A stretch of DNA of 33,319 nucleotides, from positions 1-33,319 of the forward strand of contig PHBN01000017.1 in assembly GCA_002840635.1 (NCBI GenBank), given 5' to 3'. A program made the position numbers and the translations under genes. The notes under the pieces are model-generated. The model worked only from the letters and a program-made list of their open reading frames with translations, was not told the DNA's origin and did not search any database. Of this stretch, positions 10,686-20,253 are shown piece after piece; position 1 is the stretch's first letter, and every line of letters begins with the position of its first letter. Origin of the DNA: Deltaproteobacteria bacterium HGW-Deltaproteobacteria-1. GTDB lineage: Bacteria > Desulfobacterota > Syntrophia > Syntrophales > Smithellaceae.

Positions 10686-11249
10686 TCAAGTTTTCTCTTT
10701 GTTTTCTATACGATACTCCAGTATCCAAACCACCAAACCAAATAGTATGATAAGCCCTATAATAACGAATTCATACTTTTTAACATCATCGAGAAGAAGC
10801 CCAGCTGTCTGTCCGAAGAAATAGCCCAAAGAGGTTAATGCTATAGCCCACATCAGCGCGCCAACGGCATTCAATACTAAAAATTTAAATGCAGAGACAT
10901 TGCTTACTCCAATTAGAACCGGTGTAACGGTGCGGATACCATAAACGAACCTGAATAGAAGAATAACAAGGTTTTGATGCTGCTGCAAAAGTTTCCGGAT
11001 GCGGTCCGCTCTTGTCTTCCATGATGGGTGTTTATTAAGAAATGCTATACCCTTTTTTCGTCCAATGTAAAAATAAAGTTGGTCAGCCACAAGGGATCCG
11101 GTAAATCCACTCAAAACAATCAGACAAAAAGTAAGGTAGCCGCGATGCGCAAGAAACCCGGCCAACATCAGAAATTCCTCACCTCCAAAGAAAGTCGTCA
11201 GTAAGATGACAATGTATCCATAATCAATGAGGTACGCCTCAATACCCAT
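10686..11249 (-). CDS. DedA family (SNARE-associated/VTT) membrane protein
   Basis: 187 aa, 'FFGGEEFLMLAGFLAHRGYL', 'RFVYGIRTVTPVLIGVSNVSAFKFLVLNAVGALMWA'. Confidence 0.9.
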   Translation of the reverse strand: MGIEAYLIDYGYIVILLTTFFGGEEFLMLAGFLAHRGYLTFCLIVLSGFTGSLVADQLYFYIGRKKGIAFLNKHPSWKTRADRIRKLLQQHQNLVILLFRFVYGIRTVTPVLIGVSNVSAFKFLVLNAVGALMWAIALTSLGYFFGQTAGLLLDDVKKYEFVIIGLIILFGLVVWILEYRIENKEKT

Positions 11250-11290
11250 ATATTTTAATCCTTAATTTTAATTCACTGATTATTTTTACA

Positions 11291-11312
11291 TTACAAAATG
11301 TACATTTTGTAA
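11291..11312. promoter_or_regulatory. Perfect 22-bp palindrome upstream of dedA
   Basis: TTACAAAATGTACATTTTGTAA, 42 bp upstream of the minus-strand ATG at 11249. Confidence 0.7.
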
Positions 11313-11474
11313 AATAATTACTTATTTTTTTCTTAATGCCAGCCAGTTCCATAATTATCAGTTGTAATTCAGCATAAAAGCGATAAATAAAAATTATGAC
11401 TACGGCAAAAAGTGTTTGTTGAGTTTATCCCCATATAGTATTTATATTTCTTGATGCAAAGATATCATTCAATA

Positions 11475-12173
11475 TTAAGCCCATCCTTCTATTGCAAGGG
11501 CATCATGCAGCTCGTCGGGATGATGACGGCAGTAGTGATATTCTAATTTGCTTGATTCGGCATGAGCCCTACTATAGGGCAATCCTTCCGCCATGCGGTT
11601 TCTCTCATGTAACTCATGCAAAAGCACATAACCTCGTTCCTGCTCGATTATATCATCATCAATCCAAACTTCATTTTCCGGGACAAACTCGTAGACCTTA
11701 TCATGTCCGCCTTCCGTAAAATCAATATCAAACGTACTTCTCACCAATCTGCCGTTGACCAGCCAGACTGTTATTCCATTTTCCAGCTTCTTCCACATTT
11801 TTTCGTGCATTTCTTTTCCATTCGGAAGTTTCTGGCTAAGTCTGGTAATTTTTTTCAAATCACCGGCACTTCTGCGTTCTTTTCTTTCATGTTTATCGGC
11901 CTCCACTATCGCATCTTCATATGGCATCCCGCGTTTCATCAAGCGATATTCCACCAATAAATGATCGATAAAAAATTGCCTCTCATCATGATGGGCTTCC
12001 TGATCCAGCCACAATTCTTTTTCCGGTATGTAAGAAAACCTGAAGTGTTGACCAAAATTGGTGAACTCCTCATCGATATGGCCGCGAATATAAATGCCGT
12101 CAACTATCCAAATTTGAAGATCGCCGCGCCTATCCACTTGTTCTAAATAAGGTGGTTTCAGAGGTTCTTTCAT
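11475..12173 (-). CDS. Hypothetical protein with two copies of a ~80-aa domain; second copy has 'VLLHELHERNRM...AHAESSKLE'
   Basis: RBS AAAGGAG before ATG at 12173. Internal duplication: 'IWIVDGIYIRGHIDEEFTNFG..YIPEKELWLDQEAHHDERQFFIDHLLVEYRLMKRGMPYEDAIVEADKHE' versus 'VWLVNGRLVRSTFDIDFTEGG..FVPENEVWIDDDIIEQERGYVLLHELHERNRMAEGLPYSRAHAESSKLE'. Confidence 0.8.
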   Translation of the reverse strand: MKEPLKPPYLEQVDRRGDLQIWIVDGIYIRGHIDEEFTNFGQHFRFSYIPEKELWLDQEAHHDERQFFIDHLLVEYRLMKRGMPYEDAIVEADKHERKERRSAGDLKKITRLSQKLPNGKEMHEKMWKKLENGITVWLVNGRLVRSTFDIDFTEGGHDKVYEFVPENEVWIDDDIIEQERGYVLLHELHERNRMAEGLPYSRAHAESSKLEYHYCRHHPDELHDALAIEGWA

Positions 12174-12198
12174 AAAAATACTCCTTTCAAAGCAGGAA

Positions 12199-12244
12199 TG
12201 ACCTACCCCTAATATTTGTACCATATGTCAATGTAGAGTTCAGC
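12199..12244. repeat. Dispersed repeat copy A
   Basis: TGACCTACCCCTAATATTTGTACCATATGTCAATGTAGAGTTCAGC; see copy B at 15632. Confidence 0.6.
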
Positions 12245-12466
12245 AATTTTGATTTTCAATTAAAATACGCTTCGGGCACTGGAGGATGGTAATTCAAGGT
12301 CATCCTCCCTGCTTACCTGAAATATTCCGGGGAAAGGGTGCATGATGTCATGTTCAAGATTTCGCAATTATTATTGACATAAAAAACCGTGACGCCTATA
12401 CTTTATATAAGAAAAAGAAGTCTCTTTTACAATTAAAAACAATTAATGTCACACGGAGGTAATAAT

Positions 12467-13428
12467 ATGTTTACTTTCAGTACAGACGTTAGTTCCGTTT
12501 TAGTGTGGCTTGTATGGATTGCAGCATTTGTTGCATTATTTGTATCTAATGAGGTTGGTCGTAGATTCAAATGGGCAGGTTTTGCATTGTTTGTCGTCTT
12601 GCCGATCGTTCTTACAGTTTTATGGCTGACGGTTTTGAGCGATACTGCTTATATGGACTGGTTCCATCTGGCAAAGGTTTACTCATCAACTGCCGGCTGC
12701 ATCGGTTTCTGGTGCATCAGACACCTTCGCGGCGTTGGCAAGGACGGCAAAGAATGGAAATTAAGCGAAAAGAAATGGGCATTGTGTTTCCCGCCGCTGA
12801 TTCTGGCCATTAATATCATGGAAGCCGTTGTTCGTGACTTTCAAGTCGGTGCAATTTATTCAGTTCCCACAATTGAGTATTTACATAATCAGATTCAATA
12901 CTACATTGGCGGTTCATGGAACTACATGAACGGAATTGCCGGCATCCTTAACACCATCACCATCACAGGCTGGTTCGGAATCTGTATCCGCAAGAAGACA
13001 GACAAAGATGGAAGCATGGATATGTTGTGGCCGGATATGCTCTGGTTCTGGATTATCGCTTATGACCTCTGGAACTTCGCCTACACCTACAACTGCCTGC
13101 CTGGTCACTCATGGTACGCCGGATTTGCACTGTTGGCCGCTCCCACACTTTGTGCCTTCACAGTAGGCAAGGGTGCCTGGCTGCAACATCGCGCCCAGAC
13201 ACTTGCTTTGTGGTGCATGTTCGCTCAGACATTCCCCACATTCATCGACAAGGGTCCATTCTTTGTAAACTCACATTGTTTGTTGTGAGTCTGCTGGCCT
13301 TACTTTCGAACATTGCCGTATTCGGCTATATGATATACAAGATTGCCAAAACCAGGCGCAATCCTTACACCAGCGAGCTCTACACTGATCTTAGTCAATT
13401 CAAAAGCATTAAAGCTCTGGCAGAATAA
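12467..13428 (+). pseudogene. DUF5692-like polytopic membrane protein, frameshifted near C-terminus
   Basis: RBS GGAGGT 6 nt before ATG 12467. TM-rich ORF ends early at 13288; natural C-terminus 'LFVVSLLALLSNIAVFGYMIYKIAKTRRNPYTSELYTDLSQFKSIKALAE' is in another frame to 13428. Confidence 0.65.
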
Positions 13429-13452
13429 GAAAGGTTTATTGCAAAATAAGAT

Positions 13453-13480
13453 CCGGGGGGAGGTTGAATCTGCCCCCCTC
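13453..13480 (+). terminator. GC-rich hairpin downstream of DUF5692-like gene
   Basis: GGGGGG AGGTTGAATCTG CCCCCC inverted repeat shortly after the stop codon at 13428; no strong U-tract. Confidence 0.45.
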
Positions 13481-13706
13481 GTTGATTGACAAGAATTTCC
13501 TTTTTGCGTGGTAAAGTATGAGAAACGCATCGAAATAATCAGCCGGAACGTAGCGTGTGGCTGGATTAACGTTTCGAAATTTATTAAATATTAATTGTCG
13601 TTTAACTACTCGTGGACAATTGTATTTGCAATGACGGCATAATATTGGTTCCCTCAAGTTTTAGTCTTGCAGTAAATGGAATTTGTTTCGGCTTAAAAAA
13701 TCGCGT

Positions 13707-15542
13707 TCAGATTAGGTCTTTGCTCAAATCACTCCCAATAGTGGTGCTTTTCAGTTTTAAACCTGACAAAGCGGCGGCTGTAACACCCAGGTCTGCAATA
13801 CGAATGGGCCTGTCATGTAAACCTGTCTTCCCGGCTGGTATCGAAACAGCGGCAACTATGGGTAGCGTATCCACCGAGCCGTGACCTCCGTTGTATACTC
13901 GCCAGGGAGGAGACCATGTGGGTGCTTTAATGCCGACATTAGGGATCTGCCCGTTATACACAGGAATCTGCCAGCCGTTTTTCGCCAGAATGATGAGGTC
14001 GGGCCAAATGACGGTCTGTTCCTTGTCAGCATCTACATAGTAGGTGTGGTAGAGCTCACCCGGCAGGCAAACTTCTTCAAGACCATTTTTCATGTCGGAT
14101 CGGTCCAGCACCCACCACGGGCACTCTTTGCTACCTGTCTGGGGGTTCAGTGCCCGATGAGCCAACAAAAACGCCTTGGCCTCTGAGACCTTTTCCTTGT
14201 TTTTTCTCCAGTACAACACCCCGTAACTGCTCACGCTGAAGGCATACATCTCCTTCTTTCCCAGCAATCCCGGTTTCTCAATTATCCCTGCACTCTCCAG
14301 AAGACCCACACAATCTGTTGATGAAAAATCTTCGGTATAAAGATGATTTACCGCGGAGTGATCGCTCAAGAGGATGACATTCGCTTTATCGAGTACACCC
14401 TGCCTTTGCAAACCAGCTATAAGGCGTCCGAACTGGATGTCTATATCACGAATTACATCCAGGATTGCCTCTTTGAAAAGGAGCTTGTTCCTGCTGCTGA
14501 CCAGCTGATACTCAGGCTTTTTTTCACATCCTTCCGGCGGTTTATACGGCGGATTGACATTGATGAATTCCGATGGGTCCCATGCGCATCCGATTGCATG
14601 CCCCGCATCGTCGCATTGGGCAAGGAGAATGTAGGCCATATCGGGTTTATCGCGCTTGAAGATCTCCAGGGTTGAATCCACGATCCAGCTGTCATGCGGA
14701 AAATGATTGGCAAAGTGTTCCATCTGCCAGGTCAGGAGGCTGCCCTGACCCGTATAGAGCCTCGTCATGACGTTGTTTGGATTCATCGATCCTCCGAATA
14801 ATCCGAGACGTGTCGATTCTGGGTCACAGGCTGCATCAATGTCGGTATGAGGATCGGCAAGGCTCTCCTTCAGCGGTGGTTTCAGGTAGTCAGGATGGTT
14901 AGGACCTGTCACCAAAATATCAATACCGGAGGAGTCACTTCCGTTTCCACGGAACATTTCGCCTACCCATTCCTTGCCTGTGATGAGCATGGTCTTGGAC
15001 TCAGGCCAGCGCCGCTTCCATGCATGAAAAAGTGTATCCACCGGCCTGCCCTTGTCATCCCTGGCAAAAGACATGCTTGTGCGGGTAACAATAGCCTCTC
15101 CATTCTCATCCCACCCGGTGGGTTGAGCCCACACGCTGATTATGCCACTCTGTGCGGAAGACGTTCCCGCAAGTACATTCAGATGATTCATGTCAGTAGC
15201 TGCAGGCAGATAGGACTTGGCATTTCTGTACCATAACGACTTTTTCAGGAAGGCGTGAATATTGGGCATCAGCCAATTTCCTTCACTTCCTCCCGGCAGA
15301 CCCCTGGCATCAAGCTCAAAGTATTTCGGGTGGAGGGCATCAATGGCAATGAAGATGAGCTTTTCTTGATTATTGCCTTTATTCGTTCCAAGGACTGATG
15401 CCAATGCGCCTTTGATGGAGAACAAACCCCAATCCATAAAGGTTAATCCACCTAGAAGAGCGGTAACCTTTTTCAGAAACGATCTCCGGCATATCTGCTT
15501 ATTTGTTGTGATGTGATTGCCCCTGAGGTTATCTTTTGCCAT
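13707..15542 (-). CDS. Tat-exported type I phosphodiesterase/alkaline phosphatase-superfamily protein
   Basis: N-terminal 'RRSFLKKVTALLGG' twin-Arg signal; 'KLIFIAIDALHPKYFE', 'NVILLSDHSAVNHLY', 'NGGHGSVDTLPIVAAV'. Confidence 0.75.
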   Translation of the reverse strand: MAKDNLRGNHITTNKQICRRSFLKKVTALLGGLTFMDWGLFSIKGALASVLGTNKGNNQEKLIFIAIDALHPKYFELDARGLPGGSEGNWLMPNIHAFLKKSLWYRNAKSYLPAATDMNHLNVLAGTSSAQSGIISVWAQPTGWDENGEAIVTRTSMSFARDDKGRPVDTLFHAWKRRWPESKTMLITGKEWVGEMFRGNGSDSSGIDILVTGPNHPDYLKPPLKESLADPHTDIDAACDPESTRLGLFGGSMNPNNVMTRLYTGQGSLLTWQMEHFANHFPHDSWIVDSTLEIFKRDKPDMAYILLAQCDDAGHAIGCAWDPSEFINVNPPYKPPEGCEKKPEYQLVSSRNKLLFKEAILDVIRDIDIQFGRLIAGLQRQGVLDKANVILLSDHSAVNHLYTEDFSSTDCVGLLESAGIIEKPGLLGKKEMYAFSVSSYGVLYWRKNKEKVSEAKAFLLAHRALNPQTGSKECPWWVLDRSDMKNGLEEVCLPGELYHTYYVDADKEQTVIWPDLIILAKNGWQIPVYNGQIPNVGIKAPTWSPPWRVYNGGHGSVDTLPIVAAVSIPAGKTGLHDRPIRIADLGVTAAALSGLKLKSTTIGSDLSKDLI

Positions 15543-15631
15543 ATGTCCTTTAGTTACTATAAACCTTACTTCCCGAGGGAATATAGGAAGAAGAAATATT
15601 TAGGTATTAAGCAAAAAATCTTTAAGTAGAG

Positions 15632-15677
15632 TGACCTTACCCCTAAATATTTACCATAAGTTAAGTTTGAGTTCAGC
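15632..15677. repeat. Dispersed repeat copy B
   Basis: TGACCTTACCCCTAAATATTTACCATAAGTTAAGTTTGAGTTCAGC; similar to copy A with short indels. Confidence 0.6.
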
Positions 15678-15691
15678 CTTTTTTTAGGTCT

Positions 15692-15734
15692 CCCCAAAAA
15701 CTGTACCAGCTTCATGGTTAGTTTTCTGGGGGGG
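15692..15734. repeat. Imperfect hairpin adjacent to repeat copy B
   Basis: CCCCAAAAACTGTACC - loop - GGTTAGTTTTCTGGGG, ~14 paired positions. Confidence 0.55.
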
Positions 15735-16086
15735 CACTTGATTATACCGATTGAAATGTTGTATGAATTGGAAAAATAAAAAATGACATTACAGGAAGCT
15801 GTCCGTAACAAAATATCTGATTACCGATTTTTCAAGATCACCCTTCGTCTGATTCACTATCTACCATTTAAAAGGGTAACTGTAAGTACGTCATCGAGAC
15901 TGAGTATTACGTATCGAAAGAAAGCAATCCTCATGACACCTGAATGCTCTCCCCGAATTCTCAATTCTTCGAATTATACTACTATGCCAAATATAGCGTT
16001 GATTCGAACCATATGCCTTTCTTGAAAGAATCGGATGGCCCGAATCAGGATAAAACGCCTTATATGTCTTGACAACGTCAATTGAT

Positions 16087-17349
16087 TTATCCCGATCGCG
16101 GATAGCTTTCGGCAATGGTTTTCCCGGCGGCCATCGCAAGAATCTCATTGTTGCCGTCTTCGATAAGCGATGCCCGTGCGTCGCGGAAAAGCTTTTCTGG
16201 CAGATATTCTCTGCAAACACCGTTGCCACCGAAGAGTTGAATGGCCTCATCAGCAACCTCCAGAGCAAGCCGGGTACAGGTAATCTTTGACGCCACGCTG
16301 TATTCAAGAAACGGTATGCCGTTCGGCGGCGCCGTATTATAGGCTCTGACGGTCCGGGAGAGGGCCCGGCACGTCTCGACTTTTGCAAACATCTCCGCCA
16401 GACGCTGCCGGACTGAATTATGTTCGACAATGGGTTTACCGCCTTGAATCCGCACCTTTGCAAAGTTCAACGCCTCTTCAAATGACGCCCTGGCCAGTCC
16501 CGTGGCGATATTGCCCATGACAGCGTTGGCGTTGCTCAAAGTGGCGCTGTGAAGGAACATCAACATGTCCGCTCCGAACAAGAGATAATCCGCTGGAATC
16601 CGGGCGTTGTCGAAAAAGATTTCGCCCTGGTTCAAATCACGCTGGCCCATTTTTTCGAGGGGCTTGCCCTTGGTCACACCGGCGATGTCTAAAGGGCAGA
16701 AGAACACACCCCCTCCGGCAATCCCTTTGGATGCATCCATCTCGGCAAATAAGAGAGCGTAATTGGCAATGGTGCCGCCGGATACCCACGCTGCTTTTTG
16801 ACCATTGATGACCCATTCCGCGCCCTCTTGCCTGGCCTTTACATTCCAGCGCACGTCCGGTTTACAAAAGATTTGTTCTTCGCAGGCAATCAGGTCCGAC
16901 CCGTGTTCCACTTCAGTTATGGCCCAGCAACCGCGCATGGAGCCGTCTTTACATTCGCAAAAAGGTCTTACGAAGGTCTCGGCAAGGGTCATGTCGCCTG
17001 TAAGCATCGCCCTTGCGGCGATGAGCGCAAACGGCATGCTGATGACGCTCAAAAGTACGGTCAAACCGAAGCTGCCCCATCCCAGTTCCTCGGTCACGAT
17101 ATGGGACTGGAGAGGACTCAGACCTGTACCGCCGACTTCAGCCGGCAAGTAGAAACAGTGATACCCCTGTTTGAAGGCGGCTTTGAGGAAATCCCACAAT
17201 GGAGAATCTTTTGCTATCGCTTCTTCAGCGCTCATACCGTCCAATTTTTTCGCGACCGGCCGCATGACCTCCGCCGCAAATTTGTGCGCCGTCTGCCGCA
17301 GTGCCATATCTTCTGTTGTGACACTCAAATCCAGATCCAGGTAATCCAT
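16087..17349 (-). CDS. Acyl-CoA dehydrogenase family protein
   Basis: 420 aa; 'CWAITEVEHGSDLI', 'WVINGQKAAWVSGG', 'IQLFGGNGVCREYLPEKLFRDARASLIEDGNNEI'; RBS AAGGAGG. Confidence 0.93.
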   Translation of the reverse strand: MDYLDLDLSVTTEDMALRQTAHKFAAEVMRPVAKKLDGMSAEEAIAKDSPLWDFLKAAFKQGYHCFYLPAEVGGTGLSPLQSHIVTEELGWGSFGLTVLLSVISMPFALIAARAMLTGDMTLAETFVRPFCECKDGSMRGCWAITEVEHGSDLIACEEQIFCKPDVRWNVKARQEGAEWVINGQKAAWVSGGTIANYALLFAEMDASKGIAGGGVFFCPLDIAGVTKGKPLEKMGQRDLNQGEIFFDNARIPADYLLFGADMLMFLHSATLSNANAVMGNIATGLARASFEEALNFAKVRIQGGKPIVEHNSVRQRLAEMFAKVETCRALSRTVRAYNTAPPNGIPFLEYSVASKITCTRLALEVADEAIQLFGGNGVCREYLPEKLFRDARASLIEDGNNEILAMAAGKTIAESYPRSG

Positions 17350-17390
17350 GCTGGTCCTCCTTACGGTTAAGACTTGAATCCATGCGATCG

Positions 17391-18188
17391 TTAATCCGGG
17401 CGCATGGCATCAAGTTTCATGAAGCCAAAGGGAGCAAAGGCTTGCGGGTCCGCTTCCGCGACAATGGCGCCCGGCATCATCGTGTTATCCCCTACCGTGT
17501 AAACAGCCCCTAAGACTCGAACGATCTCCACATCGCCCCAAAAATCATGTTTTGATGAACGGAAAGTCATTTCTGCCTGTCCCATCTTCATGGACTTGGG
17601 ACGCATTTGAACCGTTTCGCGCATCAGGCGGGGATTGTAATCAAAACCATTCCTCTCCGGTGCATGAAAATATTTGAAGTTGTAGACAACCGTGTCCGGC
17701 TGGGCAGCCTGTCTCTCCATTAGCACCTGCTGGATGGCCTGATCGTTGAACTTACCGGTCATCGTGGCTTTGATCTCCATAAAGCGCGTGCCATGACGTT
17801 CCGTCCATCCTTCGAGCCGATCGCCATCCTGTTTCAGCGAAATATTCGCAATTTTCTTAGGATAACCGAAAACCTCCCGCCCAAGGATCAAAGCCATATC
17901 GTTGGTGACAGGCATGGAGAGGCAATAAGCCCCCTCAACGCCGTCGTATTCCGTCAACAAGAATAGGGCGCTCTCCAAATAGGCGACGCCAAAATTCGTC
18001 CGCGGGTAATTGGCGACAAAAGCCGCACCGATAGGCATCAGGGCCGGCTTTAAAGGGGCGGGAAGCAGCCGAGCGACGACCTCCGGTTTTGTTTCAAAAT
18101 AAACGGTTAACATTTCCGCGCCATAAAATTCGACTTGCGGCACTTCATAGAAAGCCATCTCTTCCTTGAATTTGACAAAGCCCATCAT
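17391..18188 (-). CDS. Acetoacetate decarboxylase family protein
   Basis: 'LGREVFGYPKKIANISL' (Lys dyad region), ADC fold motifs; RBS AAGGAGGT before ATG 18188. Confidence 0.88.
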   Translation of the reverse strand: MMGFVKFKEEMAFYEVPQVEFYGAEMLTVYFETKPEVVARLLPAPLKPALMPIGAAFVANYPRTNFGVAYLESALFLLTEYDGVEGAYCLSMPVTNDMALILGREVFGYPKKIANISLKQDGDRLEGWTERHGTRFMEIKATMTGKFNDQAIQQVLMERQAAQPDTVVYNFKYFHAPERNGFDYNPRLMRETVQMRPKSMKMGQAEMTFRSSKHDFWGDVEIVRVLGAVYTVGDNTMMPGAIVAEADPQAFAPFGFMKLDAMRPD

Positions 18189-18591
18189 CGACCTCCTTTT
18201 TTTGTTGATCACACTAGGTGAAGTATTTGTTTAACTACCCTTAATGTCGAGAGGTTTACTATCACGATTTACGTTCGAAGTCATGTATCTTCATCAAAGG
18301 TGACAATTTACCGCTTACAGGAAGGCACCGTTAATCGTTGAAGCCACCTACTTATCCACAGTATTTAGCAGTCATCAGATTTAACTATTGCTGGTTGCAA
18401 GAAAGTACATCTGTAAAAAAATTATAAATCCTCACTTTATTGCTCCCGTTATTTCCTAGGAGCAACTCTGCGATAGTTCATGTTTGACATGAATGCAAAA
18501 CACATCGCCGTGAAACTGTGGGTGTTCCTAAAGGTTGACAAGGCTTTATGAAACAATACAGGCCAGGCGTATATTTGTCGGTTAATCTCTA

Positions 18592-19565
18592 TCATCTTCT
18601 GGGATAACTGATCAGGCGCCATACTGCCCGGGTCATGTCATAATGATTCCAATCCCTGGGGAAGTTGGTAAAGAGCAATCGCTGCTCCTCATGATAGCGG
18701 TTAAAAACCCGCGTGCCAGGTAGCGGAGTCAGAAATGTAGTCTGCATCACATCTATTTCATGATGAACCATGTAGTCGGCACGTTGTTGCAGTTTATCGG
18801 AGGTATCTCCATCCATCCCGAAGATAAAGGCTCCTAGAGCTGCAACACCTGCACGGTTGATGCGACGGAATGCATGGGAATAATAATCTACTCCACGATT
18901 AATATTGAGCTGTTTATGGACTTCTTCCAAGGTATCGACTTGCTCTGCTTCAAGGCCCAGGAAGACCATCTTGCAACCAGCCCGGCTTGCCCAGGAAACC
19001 ACTTCATCATCATCCCCAAAGTTCAGCGAAGCCTGACAGAACCACCACTTATTCAGCTTACGCTCCACCATCCCTTTGAAAATCTCCAATGCCTGCTCAC
19101 GTGAATCCTTTCCGTACCCAATGATGTTATCATCCCTGACAAATCAGACCATGATCCTCTGTAAATCTTCTGAAAACGCCCAGCCTCAACGTCCGACATC
19201 ACTTGCGGCCATACTGCCTCGGCCTCGCCTATAACCACGGCATCTGCAAAACAAAGGGCTTCATCAGGGCACATGGAAGCATGGATTCCCCCTATGATGA
19301 CAGGGACGCCTTTCTCCCGGTATAAGGAAGCGATTTCATATGCTCGACCGGCAGAGGCCGTAAAGGCTGTGATGCCTACCAGATCGGCTTCTCGATAGGA
19401 GAAGGACTCCCAGTTCTCATCAATAAGATGAACATCCCATGAAGGTGGCGTAAGAGCAGCAACAATACCCAAACCGATAGGGGGAAACCGGGAAGACCGG
19501 TTGACGGTAAGACCGACGCGGGCAGGATTCACGGGATTGACTAGGACAAGCCTTCTATTTGTCAT
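18592..19565 (-). pseudogene. B12-binding radical SAM protein, missing the region expected to carry the [4Fe-4S] CxxxCxxC motif, frameshifted
   Basis: N-terminal B12-binding-like '..PPIGLGIVAALTPPSWDVHLIDENWE..VGITAFTASAGRAYEIA..VIIGGIHASMCPDEAL' to 'SDLSGM', then another frame 'DDNIIGYGKDSREQALEIFKGMVERKLNKWWFCQASLNF...LTPLPGTRVFNR'. No CxxxCxxC between them. Confidence 0.85.
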
Positions 19566-19779
19566 GCCTATTACCTCGTTTAATTAGTCAAATTAATCTT
19601 CTTTAATTGATAAGACTTTGCTTATGGATAGCTAAACTATAGGAAGGCTGGTCTTGCATGTCAAGACAATCTTGGATTCACTGTTGACGATTTGGTTGTT
19701 ACAGGAAGAAAAAATGCGGTCTGCACCTACAATGCTGCAAATCGTTATGTCCTGTAATGTGTTTTTTCCCAATTGAAAG

Positions 19780-19838
19780 GTTTAACGTGCGGCTCAGCAG
19801 CGGCTGCAAGCTGTCCACTGGATTTGCTGGGTGGTGGT
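19780..19838 (-). other. attC-like (integron cassette recombination site-like) degenerate motif downstream of DUF3795 gene
   Basis: On minus strand '..CCAGCAAATCCAGTGGACAGCTTGCAGCCGCTGCTGAGCCGCACGTTAAAC': GTTAAAC fits GTTRRRY, preceded by GC-rich imperfect hairpin; opposite R'' box degenerate. Confidence 0.3.
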
Positions 19839-19848
19839 TTTCTTTCAC

Positions 19849-20253
19849 TCATTTTGTATTAGAACGCACTTGGTCAAGGTTCTTCTCTTTGGAAAAGAAA
19901 GCCTTGTCGAGAACTTCGATCTCTTCCGGACTACAGACATCGGATGCTTTGGACTTGAGATCCATTGACTTCTCAAATACTACCATAATGCTTTCACAAG
20001 GGTACTCTTGGCACAATCCACAGTTGTCTATTCCTTTTTCATAGGCACAATCACGAATTTTTGAATAGGCGCATGTATTCTTAGGTGTGCATCCAGAACA
20101 TGCTAAATTATGAACTGAGAAATCTCTATCTCTCAAACCAAGACGCACCCATAATTCCTTAACTTTTTCTAATTCCTCTAAACTTCTCGCTTGAGTTGCA
20201 AGATAACGAGGGCAACAAGAACAATTATCCCCGCATACTCCGATCATGTTCAT
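19849..20253 (-). CDS. DUF3795-like Cys-rich protein
   Basis: 'MIGVCGDNCSCCPRYLAT...CSGCTPKNTCAYSKIRDCAYEKGIDNCGLCQEYPCE' Cys pattern. Confidence 0.8.
   Translation of the reverse strand: MNMIGVCGDNCSCCPRYLATQARSLEELEKVKELWVRLGLRDRDFSVHNLACSGCTPKNTCAYSKIRDCAYEKGIDNCGLCQEYPCESIMVVFEKSMDLKSKASDVCSPEEIEVLDKAFFSKEKNLDQVRSNTK

Noticed and set aside
15891-16463. 190-aa minus-strand ORF overlapping the acyl-CoA dehydrogenase 3' end
   Set aside because: Mostly an alternative frame of the dehydrogenase; the tail beyond it matches no family I recognise.
18352-18360. TTATCCACA, a perfect DnaA-box consensus, in an intergenic gap
   Set aside because: Single copy with no other boxes, AT-rich unwinding region or dnaA/dnaN nearby; chance is sufficient.
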